DNA of 26,670 nucleotides from CAYMND01 sp964465065 (GCA_964465065.1 CAYXHZ010000044.1:1-26670), one strand, 5' to 3'; positions 14,912-22,786 are shown, counted from the stretch's first letter. Notes: a model not told the origin generated them from the sequence alone. A program made the numbers and translations.

Positions 14912-15663
14912 TTGCCCACATCCCGCCAGGTCTGCCACAAGCGGCCGAGCACTTCCTCGAGATGGGCGCCCAGCACATCGGGTTTATCGGTTTTTTCGGG
15001 CATGTTTTCAAACACGGCGTAGGGGACCCGGTGCTGACCTGCGGGCAGAAACTTGGGGTCGGCGGCGAACTCTTCCCAATCCGAATCCTTGTAAAGCATT
15101 TCGATTTTCTTGTCCTCCAGGGCGTGCTGCAGAATGGAATCGGGTTTGTCGGGATTGTAGCGGCGTCGGTTCTTGCGCAGCGATTCCGGCCAATCCACCT
15201 TGATGTACAGGGTGACGGCCCGGTCCAGGACCTGGGGCGACAGGTGGGAGTAGGCGGTGCGGAAACCGCCGTGCTCGCTGCCCCGGGAGAATTCGATGAA
15301 CAGGGTCTTGCGGTCGTGAAAGGCGGGATCGTCGCGCAGCATCTTGGCGTAGGTCAGGTTCAGCTTCTTGATCAGAAAGTTCCAGAACCACTTGCCCTTG
15401 AAGACGTAACCCGGGTAGGTCTTGCCCTCGTAGCTAAACTCTTTGTCGGTCAACAGACGCGGCTGCCCCATTTCCTCCATCAGGTCGTCGTCTTCGAAAC
15501 GTTCCCAGAGGATGGGGAAATCGTCTATTTCCAGAAATTCGCCGATGTGAAAGCGCCGAATGCGTTCGGCGAGCGGTACGTTCTTCAAGAAATCGATCAC
15601 TTCGGACTTGCCGGCGGCCGGCCGACCGTTGAGAACAATGACGTCAAATGTCTGCTTTTCCAT
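14908..15663 (-). CDS. Uncharacterised P-loop NTPase/kinase-like protein
   Basis: I know no characterised family for this 251-residue protein. It begins with strand and Walker A (VIVLNGRPAAGKSEVIDFL; G13 to S20), placed at the extreme N-terminus as in small-molecule and nucleoside kinases. A conserved-looking acidic segment (LEIDDFPILWERFEDDDLMEEMG) follows, then FIEFSRGSEHGG, a strand LYIKVDW, and an Arg-rich lid-like stretch (ESLRKNRRRYNPDKPDS). Phosphorylation of a small molecule or nucleotide is an inference. The ATG at 15663 is chosen because AGGAGG lies eight bases upstream; the longer frame to 15711 overlaps the promoter. Its stop overlaps the antiporter start by four bases, so a kinase-plus-phosphoester-transporter unit is suggested. 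Confidence 0.75.
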   Translation of the reverse strand: MEKQTFDVIVLNGRPAAGKSEVIDFLKNVPLAERIRRFHIGEFLEIDDFPILWERFEDDDLMEEMGQPRLLTDKEFSYEGKTYPGYVFKGKWFWNFLIKKLNLTYAKMLRDDPAFHDRKTLFIEFSRGSEHGGFRTAYSHLSPQVLDRAVTLYIKVDWPESLRKNRRRYNPDKPDSILQHALEDKKIEMLYKDSDWEEFAADPKFLPAGQHRVPYAVFENMPEKTDKPDVLGAHLEEVLGRLWQTWRDVGK

Positions 15664-15711
15664 GCAAGGTACCTCCTGAGTCTGGGCTGCTGTCCCAGGA
15701 CAGACCGTCAC

Positions 15712-15740
15712 ATTATAGGAAAAAGAACAAAATATTAAAA
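15712..15740 (-). promoter_or_regulatory. Promoter of the P-loop NTPase/antiporter operon
   Basis: A perfect TATAAT (15717-15712 on the minus strand) stands in the context TTCCTATAATG, much like the ybjQ promoter. A TTTTAA at 15740-15735 is a weak -35 at a 17-base spacing. The leader would be about 40 bases. Confidence 0.5.
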
Positions 15741-15822
15741 TTGGAAATCGAAAATTTTATAAGTTTTCACGGTTTTTTTACGGCCGGATCCGCTGAATTC
15801 GCATTGGCTTGCCAAGTTCAGA

Positions 15823-17535
15823 TCATAGATTCAGGTCGAGCAGCCGGCCCTGCGGGTATTCCACCGTGAACAGCAACGGGATATCGGCCTTCGCGCCGGG
15901 TTTTAGCAAAAAATACCATTCCAGCTGGTTGTCGCGGTTCATCTTGAGCGCTTCGGAATCCTCCTTGTATTCGGGAGTCAGCAGTCTGACCTTGATGTCC
16001 TCGTGTCCGGCCAGGGGAATCTGGTCCCAGACGACGATTTCGATGTCCTGCCGCTTGTTGTTGGTCAGCACGACCTCGCTCTCGAAACGGATCAGGTTCT
16101 TTTTTCGCAGAGTCCCCTTGTCCCCTTCGACCCGGTGGACGTTTCGGTATTGGACCTGCACATCCTCGTCGACACCCAGAAAGGTCCAGAAGGATTCGCC
16201 TTTGGCCGAGCGGGCCATTTCGGTGTTGGCGATGAAACTCTGGTCCAGGAACACGCTGGCCTTGCCGGGCAGGAAGGTGTAGGGCGACTCGTTGCTGACC
16301 TTGGCCTTCAGGTAGGCGCTGGCCGCCAGCTTGGGAACCGTCGAATAGCGGAACTGGGCCGGAAACTCATGCAGGGCGATAGCCACCTTTTTGGGCTGAT
16401 TGTCGCTGGGAACGGAACTCCGACCGCTGATGGCGAACAGCTCCGCCGTGGCCGAGCCGGTCACTGCGGCCGTGTCCATCTCCATCTCGGGCAGTTCGAC
16501 CGGGCTGTCGACCGGAACCGGAGACGCAGGCGGCTGGGTGGTGTACATCTGCACCATCATGTTTTCCGTCGCTCTCGTCTCGAGGGAATCGCTGACCTGC
16601 GCCGGCGCCACCGGTGCGACCGGACTTGCAAAACCCAATTTCCATACGCCCAGATCCGGATGACGGCTGGGCTGCGACGGGCGGGCGGTGGACAGCGACA
16701 GCTTTACGTCGTGCCAGTCCTCCCCGCTGTTCTGGCGCACCATGGCCTGATATAACACCGTCATGGTCTTGTCCCGGCTCGAGGCCCGCAGCTCGTATAC
16801 CGGCACCCAGGAGGGCCCTTTGACCCGGTAACTCAGGTTCAGTTCCAGTTTGCCGGCCTTCTTCACCTCGATTTTGATCTCGACCTGCCGCTTTCTGAGC
16901 GTGCTCCGCCCGCCCAAATCGTTCCACTCCTCGGTCAGAGTCTGCAGGCTGCGGTTCAGCTCGACCAGTTTCCGGTCGGTTTCCCGTTTGCCGTCGTCGA
17001 GAACTTCAAGCTGGCTGCGGAAAAACTGGACCATCTTGATCCAGTTGTCGGGGTTGAGATCGCCGGCTGAATCCTTGCCATTGTCCGAAGTGACCTTTTC
17101 GGCGATACTTTCGAGCAGCTTTTGCTCCTTGTCGATCCGCGCCAGCCTGTCCTGGGCCTGCAGCACCTGATTGCGTGTCAGATCGATTTTCTCCCGCAGG
17201 CTGTTCACCTTTTCACTGGCCGGCTTGGGAGGCAACACCTGGCGGACGGTGATGTCCCGCAACAGGAAAGCGCCGCGTCCGTCGACCTGAACGCTGGAAT
17301 CATCGGCCTCTTCCGGTAACAGAAGGTAAACCAGATGATGCTCCCCTTCCGCCAGCACGAGTTCAGCCGAACGCCGGACCAGGGCCTGTTCCGGGTAGAC
17401 GACCACCTCGGTGATCCGCGACGGAATCGCGCCAGGTTCATCGGCGACCTGATTGGTCTGAGCGAGCGCAGCGACTTGGAGCAGAGCCAGAGACAAAAGT
17501 ACAACGGCCAGCATTCTGTTGTGGGTTGTGAACAT
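15823..17535 (-). CDS. Exported DUF4140/DUF4139 protein, mucoidy-inhibitor MuiA-like
   Basis: The 570-residue protein starts at ATG 17535, with AAAGGAGGG just upstream, and has a signal peptide (MLAVVLLSLALLQVAALAQ). The N-terminal part (ITEVVVYPEQALVRRSAELVLAEGEHHL) is DUF4140. A coiled coil of about 100 residues rich in Glu, Lys, Gln and Leu follows (NSLREKIDLTRNQVLQAQDRL). The rest is DUF4139, starting around KKAGKLELNLSYRVKGPSWVPVYELRA and ending in strand repeats (NNKRQDIEIVVWDQIP). This combination matches the MuiA-like family COG5316, an outer envelope or secreted group with no proven function; the mucoidy link comes from one early report. A Pro/Thr-rich insert lies around residues 310-360. 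It stands alone. Confidence 0.85.
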   Translation of the reverse strand: MFTTHNRMLAVVLLSLALLQVAALAQTNQVADEPGAIPSRITEVVVYPEQALVRRSAELVLAEGEHHLVYLLLPEEADDSSVQVDGRGAFLLRDITVRQVLPPKPASEKVNSLREKIDLTRNQVLQAQDRLARIDKEQKLLESIAEKVTSDNGKDSAGDLNPDNWIKMVQFFRSQLEVLDDGKRETDRKLVELNRSLQTLTEEWNDLGGRSTLRKRQVEIKIEVKKAGKLELNLSYRVKGPSWVPVYELRASSRDKTMTVLYQAMVRQNSGEDWHDVKLSLSTARPSQPSRHPDLGVWKLGFASPVAPVAPAQVSDSLETRATENMMVQMYTTQPPASPVPVDSPVELPEMEMDTAAVTGSATAELFAISGRSSVPSDNQPKKVAIALHEFPAQFRYSTVPKLAASAYLKAKVSNESPYTFLPGKASVFLDQSFIANTEMARSAKGESFWTFLGVDEDVQVQYRNVHRVEGDKGTLRKKNLIRFESEVVLTNNKRQDIEIVVWDQIPLAGHEDIKVRLLTPEYKEDSEALKMNRDNQLEWYFLLKPGAKADIPLLFTVEYPQGRLLDLNL

Positions 17536-17553
17536 CTTTCCCTCCTTTGTCCA

Positions 17554-17583
17554 GTTATAGTACAACTTCACCGTAATTTTCAA
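17554..17583 (-). promoter_or_regulatory. Promoter of the MuiA-like gene
   Basis: On the minus strand TTGAAA (17583-17578), an 18-base spacer and TATAAC (17559-17554), 19 bases before the ATG at 17535. Confidence 0.55.
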
Positions 17584-17628
17584 ACCGGCGGCAACTTTGG
17601 ACCTGCTCGCCTGTCGGATGGGTTGAAG

Positions 17629-17653
17629 AAAAAAAGCGAACCCCACGGTTCGC
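17629..17653 (-). terminator. Intrinsic terminator on the minus strand, at the ribosome site of the plus-strand gene
   Basis: On the minus strand a perfect 7-bp stem (GCGAACC/GGTTCGC) with a four-base loop is followed at once by seven T residues (17635-17629), a textbook intrinsic terminator. On the plus strand the same hairpin ends one base before the AGGAGG of the DUF6249-like gene. The only upstream minus-strand gene is the CPBP protease, beyond the plus-strand gene, so its transcript could run antisense across that gene and end here. Confidence 0.7.
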
Positions 17654-17669
17654 CAGGAGGATCATCATC

Positions 17670-18032
17670 ATGGAAGACATCGCCCCCGTATTGATTTGCG
17701 GCATCATCTTTTACTTCACGGCCTACATCGTCCGTCTCAGCATCGAGAACAGGACCAGACAGAAACTGATCGACAAGGGCTTGAGTCTGGAACAGGCCAA
17801 AACCCTGAACTTCGCCAGCTTTGCCCCACAGGCCCCTTCATCGCTCAAATGGGGCATCGTTTCCACCGCTCTCGGGCTGGGTCTGTTCGTCCGCATCATG
17901 CTCAACAACCTCATCGACATCGAGTTGCGCGACGAATTCACCCTGGGATTGATGCTCACCCTGGCCGGCATTTCCCTGATCGTCTATTACTTCATCGCCA
18001 AGAAGCTGAGCGATGAAGATCGGAATTCGTGA
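17670..18032 (+). CDS. Small membrane protein, DUF6249-like
   Basis: This 120-residue protein has one N-terminal membrane helix (VLICGIIFYFTAYIVRL), a basic cytoplasmic-looking stretch (ENRTRQKLIDKGLSLEQAK) and two further helices (SLKWGIVSTALGLGLFVRIM and FTLGLMLTLAGISLIVYYFIA). The 'Arg-x-Lys-LIxKGLs' pattern after helix 1 is that of the DUF6249 type of small membrane protein, often found beside ECF sigma genes in other genomes. Its function is unknown. Translation starts at ATG 17670 with GGAGG nine bases upstream, and a strong 7-bp hairpin ends one base before that site. The strand-specific terminator there suggests antisense control by transcription from the convergent CPBP gene. Confidence 0.7.
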   Translation: MEDIAPVLICGIIFYFTAYIVRLSIENRTRQKLIDKGLSLEQAKTLNFASFAPQAPSSLKWGIVSTALGLGLFVRIMLNNLIDIELRDEFTLGLMLTLAGISLIVYYFIAKKLSDEDRNS

Positions 18033-18042
18033 ACTTCACCCC

Positions 18043-18086
18043 ATGGCTTACGGCCTCTCCCGTTCGGCGAGGGGCCGTATGGCCAT
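18043..18086. terminator. Long hairpin between convergent genes, possible bidirectional terminator
   Basis: Between the stops of the DUF6249-like gene (18032) and the CPBP gene (18092), a 10-bp stem (ACGGCCTCTC with GAGGGGCCGT, one G-U pair) closes a nine-base loop that itself forms CCG-TT-CGG. An outer ATGGC/GCCAT stem adds five pairs. There is no T-run on either side, so a transcription barrier or RNA-end stabiliser is as likely as a classical terminator. Confidence 0.5.
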
Positions 18087-18091
18087 TCGCG

Positions 18092-19312
18092 TCAACTCCC
18101 GCGCGGTTCCGCTGGCACCGTCAGCGCGGCGGACATGGGCCGGCTGCGGACGACGGCCATCATCAGGTACATGAAGCCGATGGGGATGTAGACCAGCCAG
18201 ATCCGCGGCGAGCCGTGAGAGTGAAAATCGTAGGATGTGAAGAAGGCCATGAATGCGTTCAATACATAGCTCCAGCCTTCGAACCTGCCTTTGAGCTTAT
18301 CCCATCGGATGAAAAAAACGAGATGGGCGGCGACGTACAACGCCAGGTAGACCGACAGGATCGCTCCGGATTCGTTGACACCCGGAAGGAGAGTGAACGT
18401 GAACCCCAGGACGGTAACGAGCAGCACAGATCGGCTGGCCCGCTCCATGCGCCGGGTTTTCTCCGGGTCGGGGGCCGGCACGGGTATGGCGGAGACACCG
18501 GTTTCAATGGCGTAGAAGTCGATCGGACAGGCCAGGGAAAAGCGCTCGACGGCGAGCTTGACCATGGAAATGCAGTATAAGGTCATGATCCACAAGGCGA
18601 CAAAGAAATACAGATTGTCCATAAAACCGGTATACTCGCCGCCGGGAAGCTGCACGGCGAACAAAAAAGTGTCGTGCAGGTAGTGAAACAGAATCCCGGG
18701 AATCAGGGATTTCGTTTTATAGGCGATATAGGTGAACGCGCAGGCGATGACCGTCACCGAGAAAGCGTCGACCAGGGCAAGCGCATCCAGGCCTTTGATG
18801 TGCGCCAGGCCGAAGAGCGATATCTGGATTGCGGCGGCCTTCCTGTAGGACCGGGTCAGACGCAGCAGAACGATCATCATGACCCCGCGGAAGAGAATTT
18901 CCTCCCAGATTGCCGGGGTCAGACTGAAGACGGCCTGCGTCAGGGTGACGGTGTCCGCCGAGAAATGGTATTTTTGGGTCAGCAGCGAACCGATCAGCAT
19001 ACCCGACAGGGTGAACAGGGAAGCGAAAACTCCGAGCGCAACCAGCCTGAACCGCGGCCCGGCTCCAATCAAGCCCAATCTTTCAAAAAAGGTCCGCACG
19101 CTCACCTTGCCGAAAGGGATCCGGAAGACGGACGGGAACAGCAGCACGATCAGGGCACTGGTAACCAGAAAGGCGATCAGGGACAGGCTCAGCTTGGACA
19201 TTTCCAGCTTCAGTCCTTTTTTGAGCAGAAAGACCGCCAGAAAGCCCATGCTGGAAAAAGTCAGCGCTAAAGCGACGGAACGAACGGTTTCGCGGATTTC
19301 CGATCTGGACAA
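18092..19312 (-). CDS. CPBP (CAAX/Rce1-like) intramembrane metalloprotease, TTG start
   Basis: Numbering from the TTG start, the four-glutamate-type CPBP signature is present: E137-E138-x3-R142 (EEILFR), F167-x3-H171 (FGLAH) and H210-x3-D214 (HYLHD). These lie within about ten membrane helices over 406 residues. Such proteases cut within or near membranes; roles range from prenyl-protein maturation to bacteriocin immunity, and nothing here decides. The long frame starts at ATG 19348, but that ATG is part of the TATAAT hexamer; the TTG at 19312 has GGGAGG six bases upstream and is much the better start. About 180 hydrophobic residues follow the catalytic region, a longer tail than in minimal CPBP proteins. 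Confidence 0.88.
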   Translation of the reverse strand: MSRSEIRETVRSVALALTFSSMGFLAVFLLKKGLKLEMSKLSLSLIAFLVTSALIVLLFPSVFRIPFGKVSVRTFFERLGLIGAGPRFRLVALGVFASLFTLSGMLIGSLLTQKYHFSADTVTLTQAVFSLTPAIWEEILFRGVMMIVLLRLTRSYRKAAAIQISLFGLAHIKGLDALALVDAFSVTVIACAFTYIAYKTKSLIPGILFHYLHDTFLFAVQLPGGEYTGFMDNLYFFVALWIMTLYCISMVKLAVERFSLACPIDFYAIETGVSAIPVPAPDPEKTRRMERASRSVLLVTVLGFTFTLLPGVNESGAILSVYLALYVAAHLVFFIRWDKLKGRFEGWSYVLNAFMAFFTSYDFHSHGSPRIWLVYIPIGFMYLMMAVVRSRPMSAALTVPAEPRGS

Positions 19313-19346
19313 AGGACACCTCCCGGCAAGTTGGCTAACCGTAGGC

Positions 19347-19376
19347 ATTATAGTCCCGGCCGGGTTGCCGATTCAA
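19347..19376 (-). promoter_or_regulatory. Promoter of the CPBP protease gene with a palindrome in the spacer
   Basis: On the minus strand TTGAAT (19376-19371), an 18-base spacer and perfect TATAAT (19352-19347). A perfect palindrome CCCGGCCGGG (19355-19364) fills the spacer next to the -10, where a repressor would block polymerase. Confidence 0.6.
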
Positions 19377-19386
19377 CGATCCGAAA

Positions 19387-21690
19387 TCAGGGATTCTGAA
19401 TTGTGAACACCGGGCTGTCGTCATACACCAGATTGTCGACGGTCTTGATGCGGACGATGTAACTGCCGGCGGCAAGACCTGCGGGAACCGTCCAGTTGTA
19501 AGTTCCGGAATTGGCCACGTTGTCGGCGATGACCGACACGACAACTGTCCCGGCACTGTTGTAGAGACGAAGCTTCACGTAGGCGTTCATCGTTCCGCTC
19601 TTGGTCCAGGTGATGGTCTGGACGGAACCCTTTTTCCAACTGCTGACTGCCGTCGGTGCCGTGACCTCGATCGTCGGTCCCGCCTCGGCGATCGTGAATA
19701 CGGTACTGTCGTCATAAACCTGGTTGTCGACGGTCTTGACCCGGACGAGGTAATTGCCGACGGCAAGGCCGGCGGGAACCGTCCAGCTGTAAGTTCCGGA
19801 ATTGGCCACGTTGTCGGCGATGACTGCCGCGACAGCCGTGCCGGCGCTGTTGTAGAGACGAAGCTTCACGTAGGCGTTCATCGTTCCGCTCTTGGTCCAG
19901 CCGATGGTCCTGGTTGCGCCCTTGTTCCAGGTGGTCCCGGTTGCCGGGGCCGTCACCGTGATGGTCGGCCCCGCCTGAGTGATCGCGAAAACCGGACTGT
20001 CGTCGTACACCAGATTGTCGACGGTCTTGACCCGGACGAGGTAATTGCCGACGGCAAGGCCGGCGGGAATCGTCCAGGTATAAGTGCCGGAATTGGCCAC
20101 ATTGTCGGCGATAACGGCCATGACTGTCGTACCGGTGCTGTTGTAGAGGCGTAACTTGACGTACTCGTTCATAGACCCGCTCTTGGTCCAGCTGATGGTC
20201 TGACTGCTCCCCAATGACCAGGAACTGGCGGCAGTTGGAGCGGTCAGGCTCAGAGCCGAACTGCCAAGCGAATAAAAAGCCTTGATGGTCGCATTGGAAC
20301 TGTTATAGTTGCTGAGATCGTACCAGGATGAGCCTCCCGAACTGACGTAACTCTCCCCGGCGTTGGCGCTGGCAGCCGAGGAATAATTGCTCGTCTTGGT
20401 TTCGACCGGAATCGGATACGTATAGGAACTGTTCGTGTATTTGACCACGATCGAAAATGTCTGCCCGCCACTCAGGGCCAACGGCGTGTCCAAAGCCACG
20501 GTGTAGTAGCCCGGATACGGGTTGGCACCGGTCTTCGTCGCCACCAGGGTACCGCTCCTGGGCGCTCCGCCGCTTACCCCTCTGTATACATATACAGTGT
20601 AGTTCGTGTTGACATCGTTGGTGATCAAGCCGACGGCACTGAGGTACTGGGCGCTGGAGGCGGTAAAAATATTGGCCGCCCAGGCGGTTGTCCCCGAATA
20701 ACCGTAATCCGTCACCCAACCCAACGGATCGTACTGATAAACGCCGTCATAATTGTTGGCGGCCTCGGCGTTGTTGAACGACACCAGTTCCTGCAGGGAT
20801 CTGTCGTAGTAAGAAATATAGAAATAGCCGCCGTTGCCCCACGAAGAACCCCAGCTGTTACGGACAATGAATGCGCCGTTACCGGCCGGTGCGACGTTAA
20901 AATTGTTCTTGCTGTAATTGTCGTCCCAACCGACGATGGCCACGGCGTGATTGGCCGAGGTGTTCGCCGAATTGTAATACGCGCAGTTGCCTTGGTTGTA
21001 GTAGGACGAAGACCAGTAAAACGAAAAATAAACCGCTCCGTACTGGGTAACGAAGTACTTGACGGTATCGTTGTCCGTATAACTGGACCGCGCCGGCAGG
21101 TAGACCACCTGCTGAACGTGCTTCTGCTGACTGGCGCCACTCTGGGGCACATCTACTGCGTACGGATACGGTTCGTCGCTTTCCGACACGGGTCCGCTCC
21201 AGCGGGCCAGGTACGCTTGAGACATGAAGGCGTTGCCACCGTCGCACTCCGCCCAGTCGAACCCGTGGTTGGCGTTGAGATCCTGCTCGGAAAAATCCCG
21301 GGTCTCCGTGGGTTTCAAGTAAGACTCGAGCGAGGCAAAGGTGCCGAAAGTCCAACAGGAACCGCAATCACCCTGGTCCCTGACCGCCGTAAGCCGGCTT
21401 AAAGTCCGCAAATCATAACTGGCAGGGTAACTGCGCGATCGGATCATATCGGAATCGGCGGCCCTGACATGGGAAAGATCGACTGGAGATGGGGCGTAGC
21501 CCAGCGGGTAGCCTTCCGAGGTGAAGCGTTCGCGTTCTTGATTCAAGCCGGCAATGAAAGCCGGATTGATCGGAGCGAATTGCAGCTTGTCTCCATCTTC
21601 ATTACCGCCCCAGATCGGTTGATAAAAGACCGAAAGAGTCAACCCGTACACCAATCCCATGACAGCCAGCTTGATCCAGTGTTTTTTCAT
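19387..21690 (-). CDS. Exported papain-like (C1) cysteine peptidase with lectin-like domain and three C-terminal repeats
   Basis: The 767-residue protein opens with an export signal (MKKHWIKLAVMGLVYGLTLS). A C1 papain domain (about 90-305) has oxyanion Q106, nucleophile C112 (GDCGSCW), H248 (NHAVAIVGW) and N278 (VRNSWGSSWG). Residues about 310-475 (YQYDPLGWVTDYGYSGTTAWAANIF) fit the lectin-like domain found after such peptidases. Three repeats of 97 residues follow (479-575, 576-672, 673-767), each with a WTKSG-N-YVKLRLYN core and ending in VYDDS-VFxI. They resemble the Kre9/Knh1-like Ser-Thr-rich adhesion domain. A secreted or surface-bound peptidase is likely. There is no LPXTG or visible T9SS tail. 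AAGGAG precedes the ATG by about nine bases. Confidence 0.9.
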   Translation of the reverse strand: MKKHWIKLAVMGLVYGLTLSVFYQPIWGGNEDGDKLQFAPINPAFIAGLNQERERFTSEGYPLGYAPSPVDLSHVRAADSDMIRSRSYPASYDLRTLSRLTAVRDQGDCGSCWTFGTFASLESYLKPTETRDFSEQDLNANHGFDWAECDGGNAFMSQAYLARWSGPVSESDEPYPYAVDVPQSGASQQKHVQQVVYLPARSSYTDNDTVKYFVTQYGAVYFSFYWSSSYYNQGNCAYYNSANTSANHAVAIVGWDDNYSKNNFNVAPAGNGAFIVRNSWGSSWGNGGYFYISYYDRSLQELVSFNNAEAANNYDGVYQYDPLGWVTDYGYSGTTAWAANIFTASSAQYLSAVGLITNDVNTNYTVYVYRGVSGGAPRSGTLVATKTGANPYPGYYTVALDTPLALSGGQTFSIVVKYTNSSYTYPIPVETKTSNYSSAASANAGESYVSSGGSSWYDLSNYNSSNATIKAFYSLGSSALSLTAPTAASSWSLGSSQTISWTKSGSMNEYVKLRLYNSTGTTVMAVIADNVANSGTYTWTIPAGLAVGNYLVRVKTVDNLVYDDSPVFAITQAGPTITVTAPATGTTWNKGATRTIGWTKSGTMNAYVKLRLYNSAGTAVAAVIADNVANSGTYSWTVPAGLAVGNYLVRVKTVDNQVYDDSTVFTIAEAGPTIEVTAPTAVSSWKKGSVQTITWTKSGTMNAYVKLRLYNSAGTVVVSVIADNVANSGTYNWTVPAGLAAGSYIVRIKTVDNLVYDDSPVFTIQNP
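19390..20256 (-). repeat. Three tandem 291-bp coding repeats
   Basis: The three C-terminal domains of the papain-like peptidase are encoded by units in exact 291-base register: the same GTC of the VYDDS segment recurs at 19417, 19708 and 19999. Stretches of 20 or more bases are nearly identical between units, so duplication or gene conversion is recent. Confidence 0.85.
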
Positions 21691-21758
21691 GCTTACAATG
21701 CTCCTTACCAGCGCTTCGGGTTACTTGATTTTCAGTTATGAAAAAGTGTAACCGTCTT

Positions 21759-21786
21759 TTTATATATAATTTTTACTTTTTGTCAA
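21759..21786 (-). promoter_or_regulatory. Strong promoter of the papain-like peptidase gene
   Basis: On the minus strand a perfect TTGACA (21786-21781), a 16-base spacer and TATAAA (21764-21759) lie in the most AT-rich part of the window. A leader of about 60 bases follows. Confidence 0.65.
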
Positions 21787-21873
21787 CAAAAAAATATTCA
21801 GCCAACACGAATCTTCCGTCGACCGCTTCCGATGGTTTTGATCTCACCCAGGCCGATGTGGTAGAACGGTATC

Positions 21874-22749
21874 ATGAAATTCGACGAAAAGCGCTGCGCC
21901 GTGGTGCTGCTCTGGTACGGCAAACCGAAACTGGCCCGCCGGGCTCTGCAAAGCATTGCCGCTCTGACGGCGATCGATCCGCAACAGGTCCTGTGCTACG
22001 ACAACGGTTCGCAAACAACCCACAGCGACGAGATCCGCCAAGCCTTCCCCGGTTTTCTCCACTTCCGTTCCGAGCGTAACGGCGGCTACGCCGGCGGCTT
22101 CAACGGCGCCCTGCGTTGGGCCTTTGGTCTGGGCTACGATTCGGCCCTGTTTTTGACCAGCGACACCGAGATGAGCTCAACAGCTCTGCCACTCTGCCTG
22201 CAAAGCGCCGCAAGGCACAACGCCGATCTGATCGCCCCGCAAGTGCGCTTCCGGCGACCGCCTCAGCCCCTGGACGCCTGGGCGGCCCGCTTCGATCCGG
22301 CCGCCTGTCAACTCGTTCATTACCGTACCGAGCCCCAGTCCGAATTGCTGCAGCCCCCCTGGGACTACATCCCGGGTACGGCCCTGTGGCTGAACCGGCA
22401 GGCCTTCGAGGATCTGAACGGAGTCGACGAGAGCTATTTCATGTATTGGGAGGATGTCGATCTGTGCGTTCGCGCCCATCGATCCGGCCTGACCCTGGCC
22501 CGCAGCCCGGCGCTCATCCTGCACGGCGGCTCGGAAACCTGCGCCAAGAAGCCTCTGTACACCACCTTTTATTACCTGCGCAACCGACTGCGCTTCTGCC
22601 GCCTGCACCTGGCCGGCCCGCAGCGGGACCAGGCACAACAGCGTTTTACCGGAGAATCCGCCGATTTGTTTGCCAAATGGCGTGCGAACGGCGATTCCCT
22701 GCGCTGTCAGTACATTGCTCCCTTGCAAGCTGAATTGTCACTGTGGTAA
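21874..22749 (+). CDS. Family 2 glycosyltransferase
   Basis: The 291-residue protein has the GT2 (GT-A fold) landmarks: N-terminal strand AVVLLWYGK, a nucleotide-binding Asp in CYDNGS (D43), ERNGGYAGGFN (near 67-77), a DxD-like SD97TE, and the acceptor-site motif E193-D194-x-D196 (YWEDVDLCVRA). It most resembles rhamnosyltransferase-like GT2 proteins that add a sugar from a nucleotide donor to polysaccharide or lipid. Donor and acceptor cannot be read. No clear Shine-Dalgarno site precedes the ATG; TTGATC-N18-TAGAAC ends six bases before it, so a leaderless start is possible. The rubredoxin-oxidoreductase gene follows after 37 bases on the same strand. Confidence 0.87.
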   Translation: MKFDEKRCAVVLLWYGKPKLARRALQSIAALTAIDPQQVLCYDNGSQTTHSDEIRQAFPGFLHFRSERNGGYAGGFNGALRWAFGLGYDSALFLTSDTEMSSTALPLCLQSAARHNADLIAPQVRFRRPPQPLDAWAARFDPAACQLVHYRTEPQSELLQPPWDYIPGTALWLNRQAFEDLNGVDESYFMYWEDVDLCVRAHRSGLTLARSPALILHGGSETCAKKPLYTTFYYLRNRLRFCRLHLAGPQRDQAQQRFTGESADLFAKWRANGDSLRCQYIAPLQAELSLW

Positions 22750-22786
22750 TCTAAACGGACAGAGCGATTGTTGTGGGAGTGCATCC

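Noticed and set aside
13859..15022. 387-residue open frame opposite the antiporter
   Set aside because: A His/Asp/Gln/Glu-rich hydrophilic frame is the expected antisense image of a membrane protein; no start signal.
15664..15711. Longer start of the P-loop protein at 15711
   Set aside because: The region is the 5' leader directly after the TATAAT; AGGAGG supports ATG 15663.
15764..15785. Run of seven T residues on the plus strand as a terminator
   Set aside because: No plus-strand gene lies upstream and there is no GC-rich hairpin before the run.
17536..17646. Extended N-terminus of the MuiA-like protein
   Set aside because: It would cover the promoter and precede a perfect signal peptide that has AAAGGAGGG before its ATG.
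19390..20256. The regular 291-base repeats as a CRISPR or satellite array
   Set aside because: They are in frame, lack unique spacers and encode a repeated protein domain.
22670..22786. 39-residue extension of the rubredoxin oxidoreductase
   Set aside because: It overlaps the GT2 gene and the ATG at 22787 has a well-placed GGGAG.
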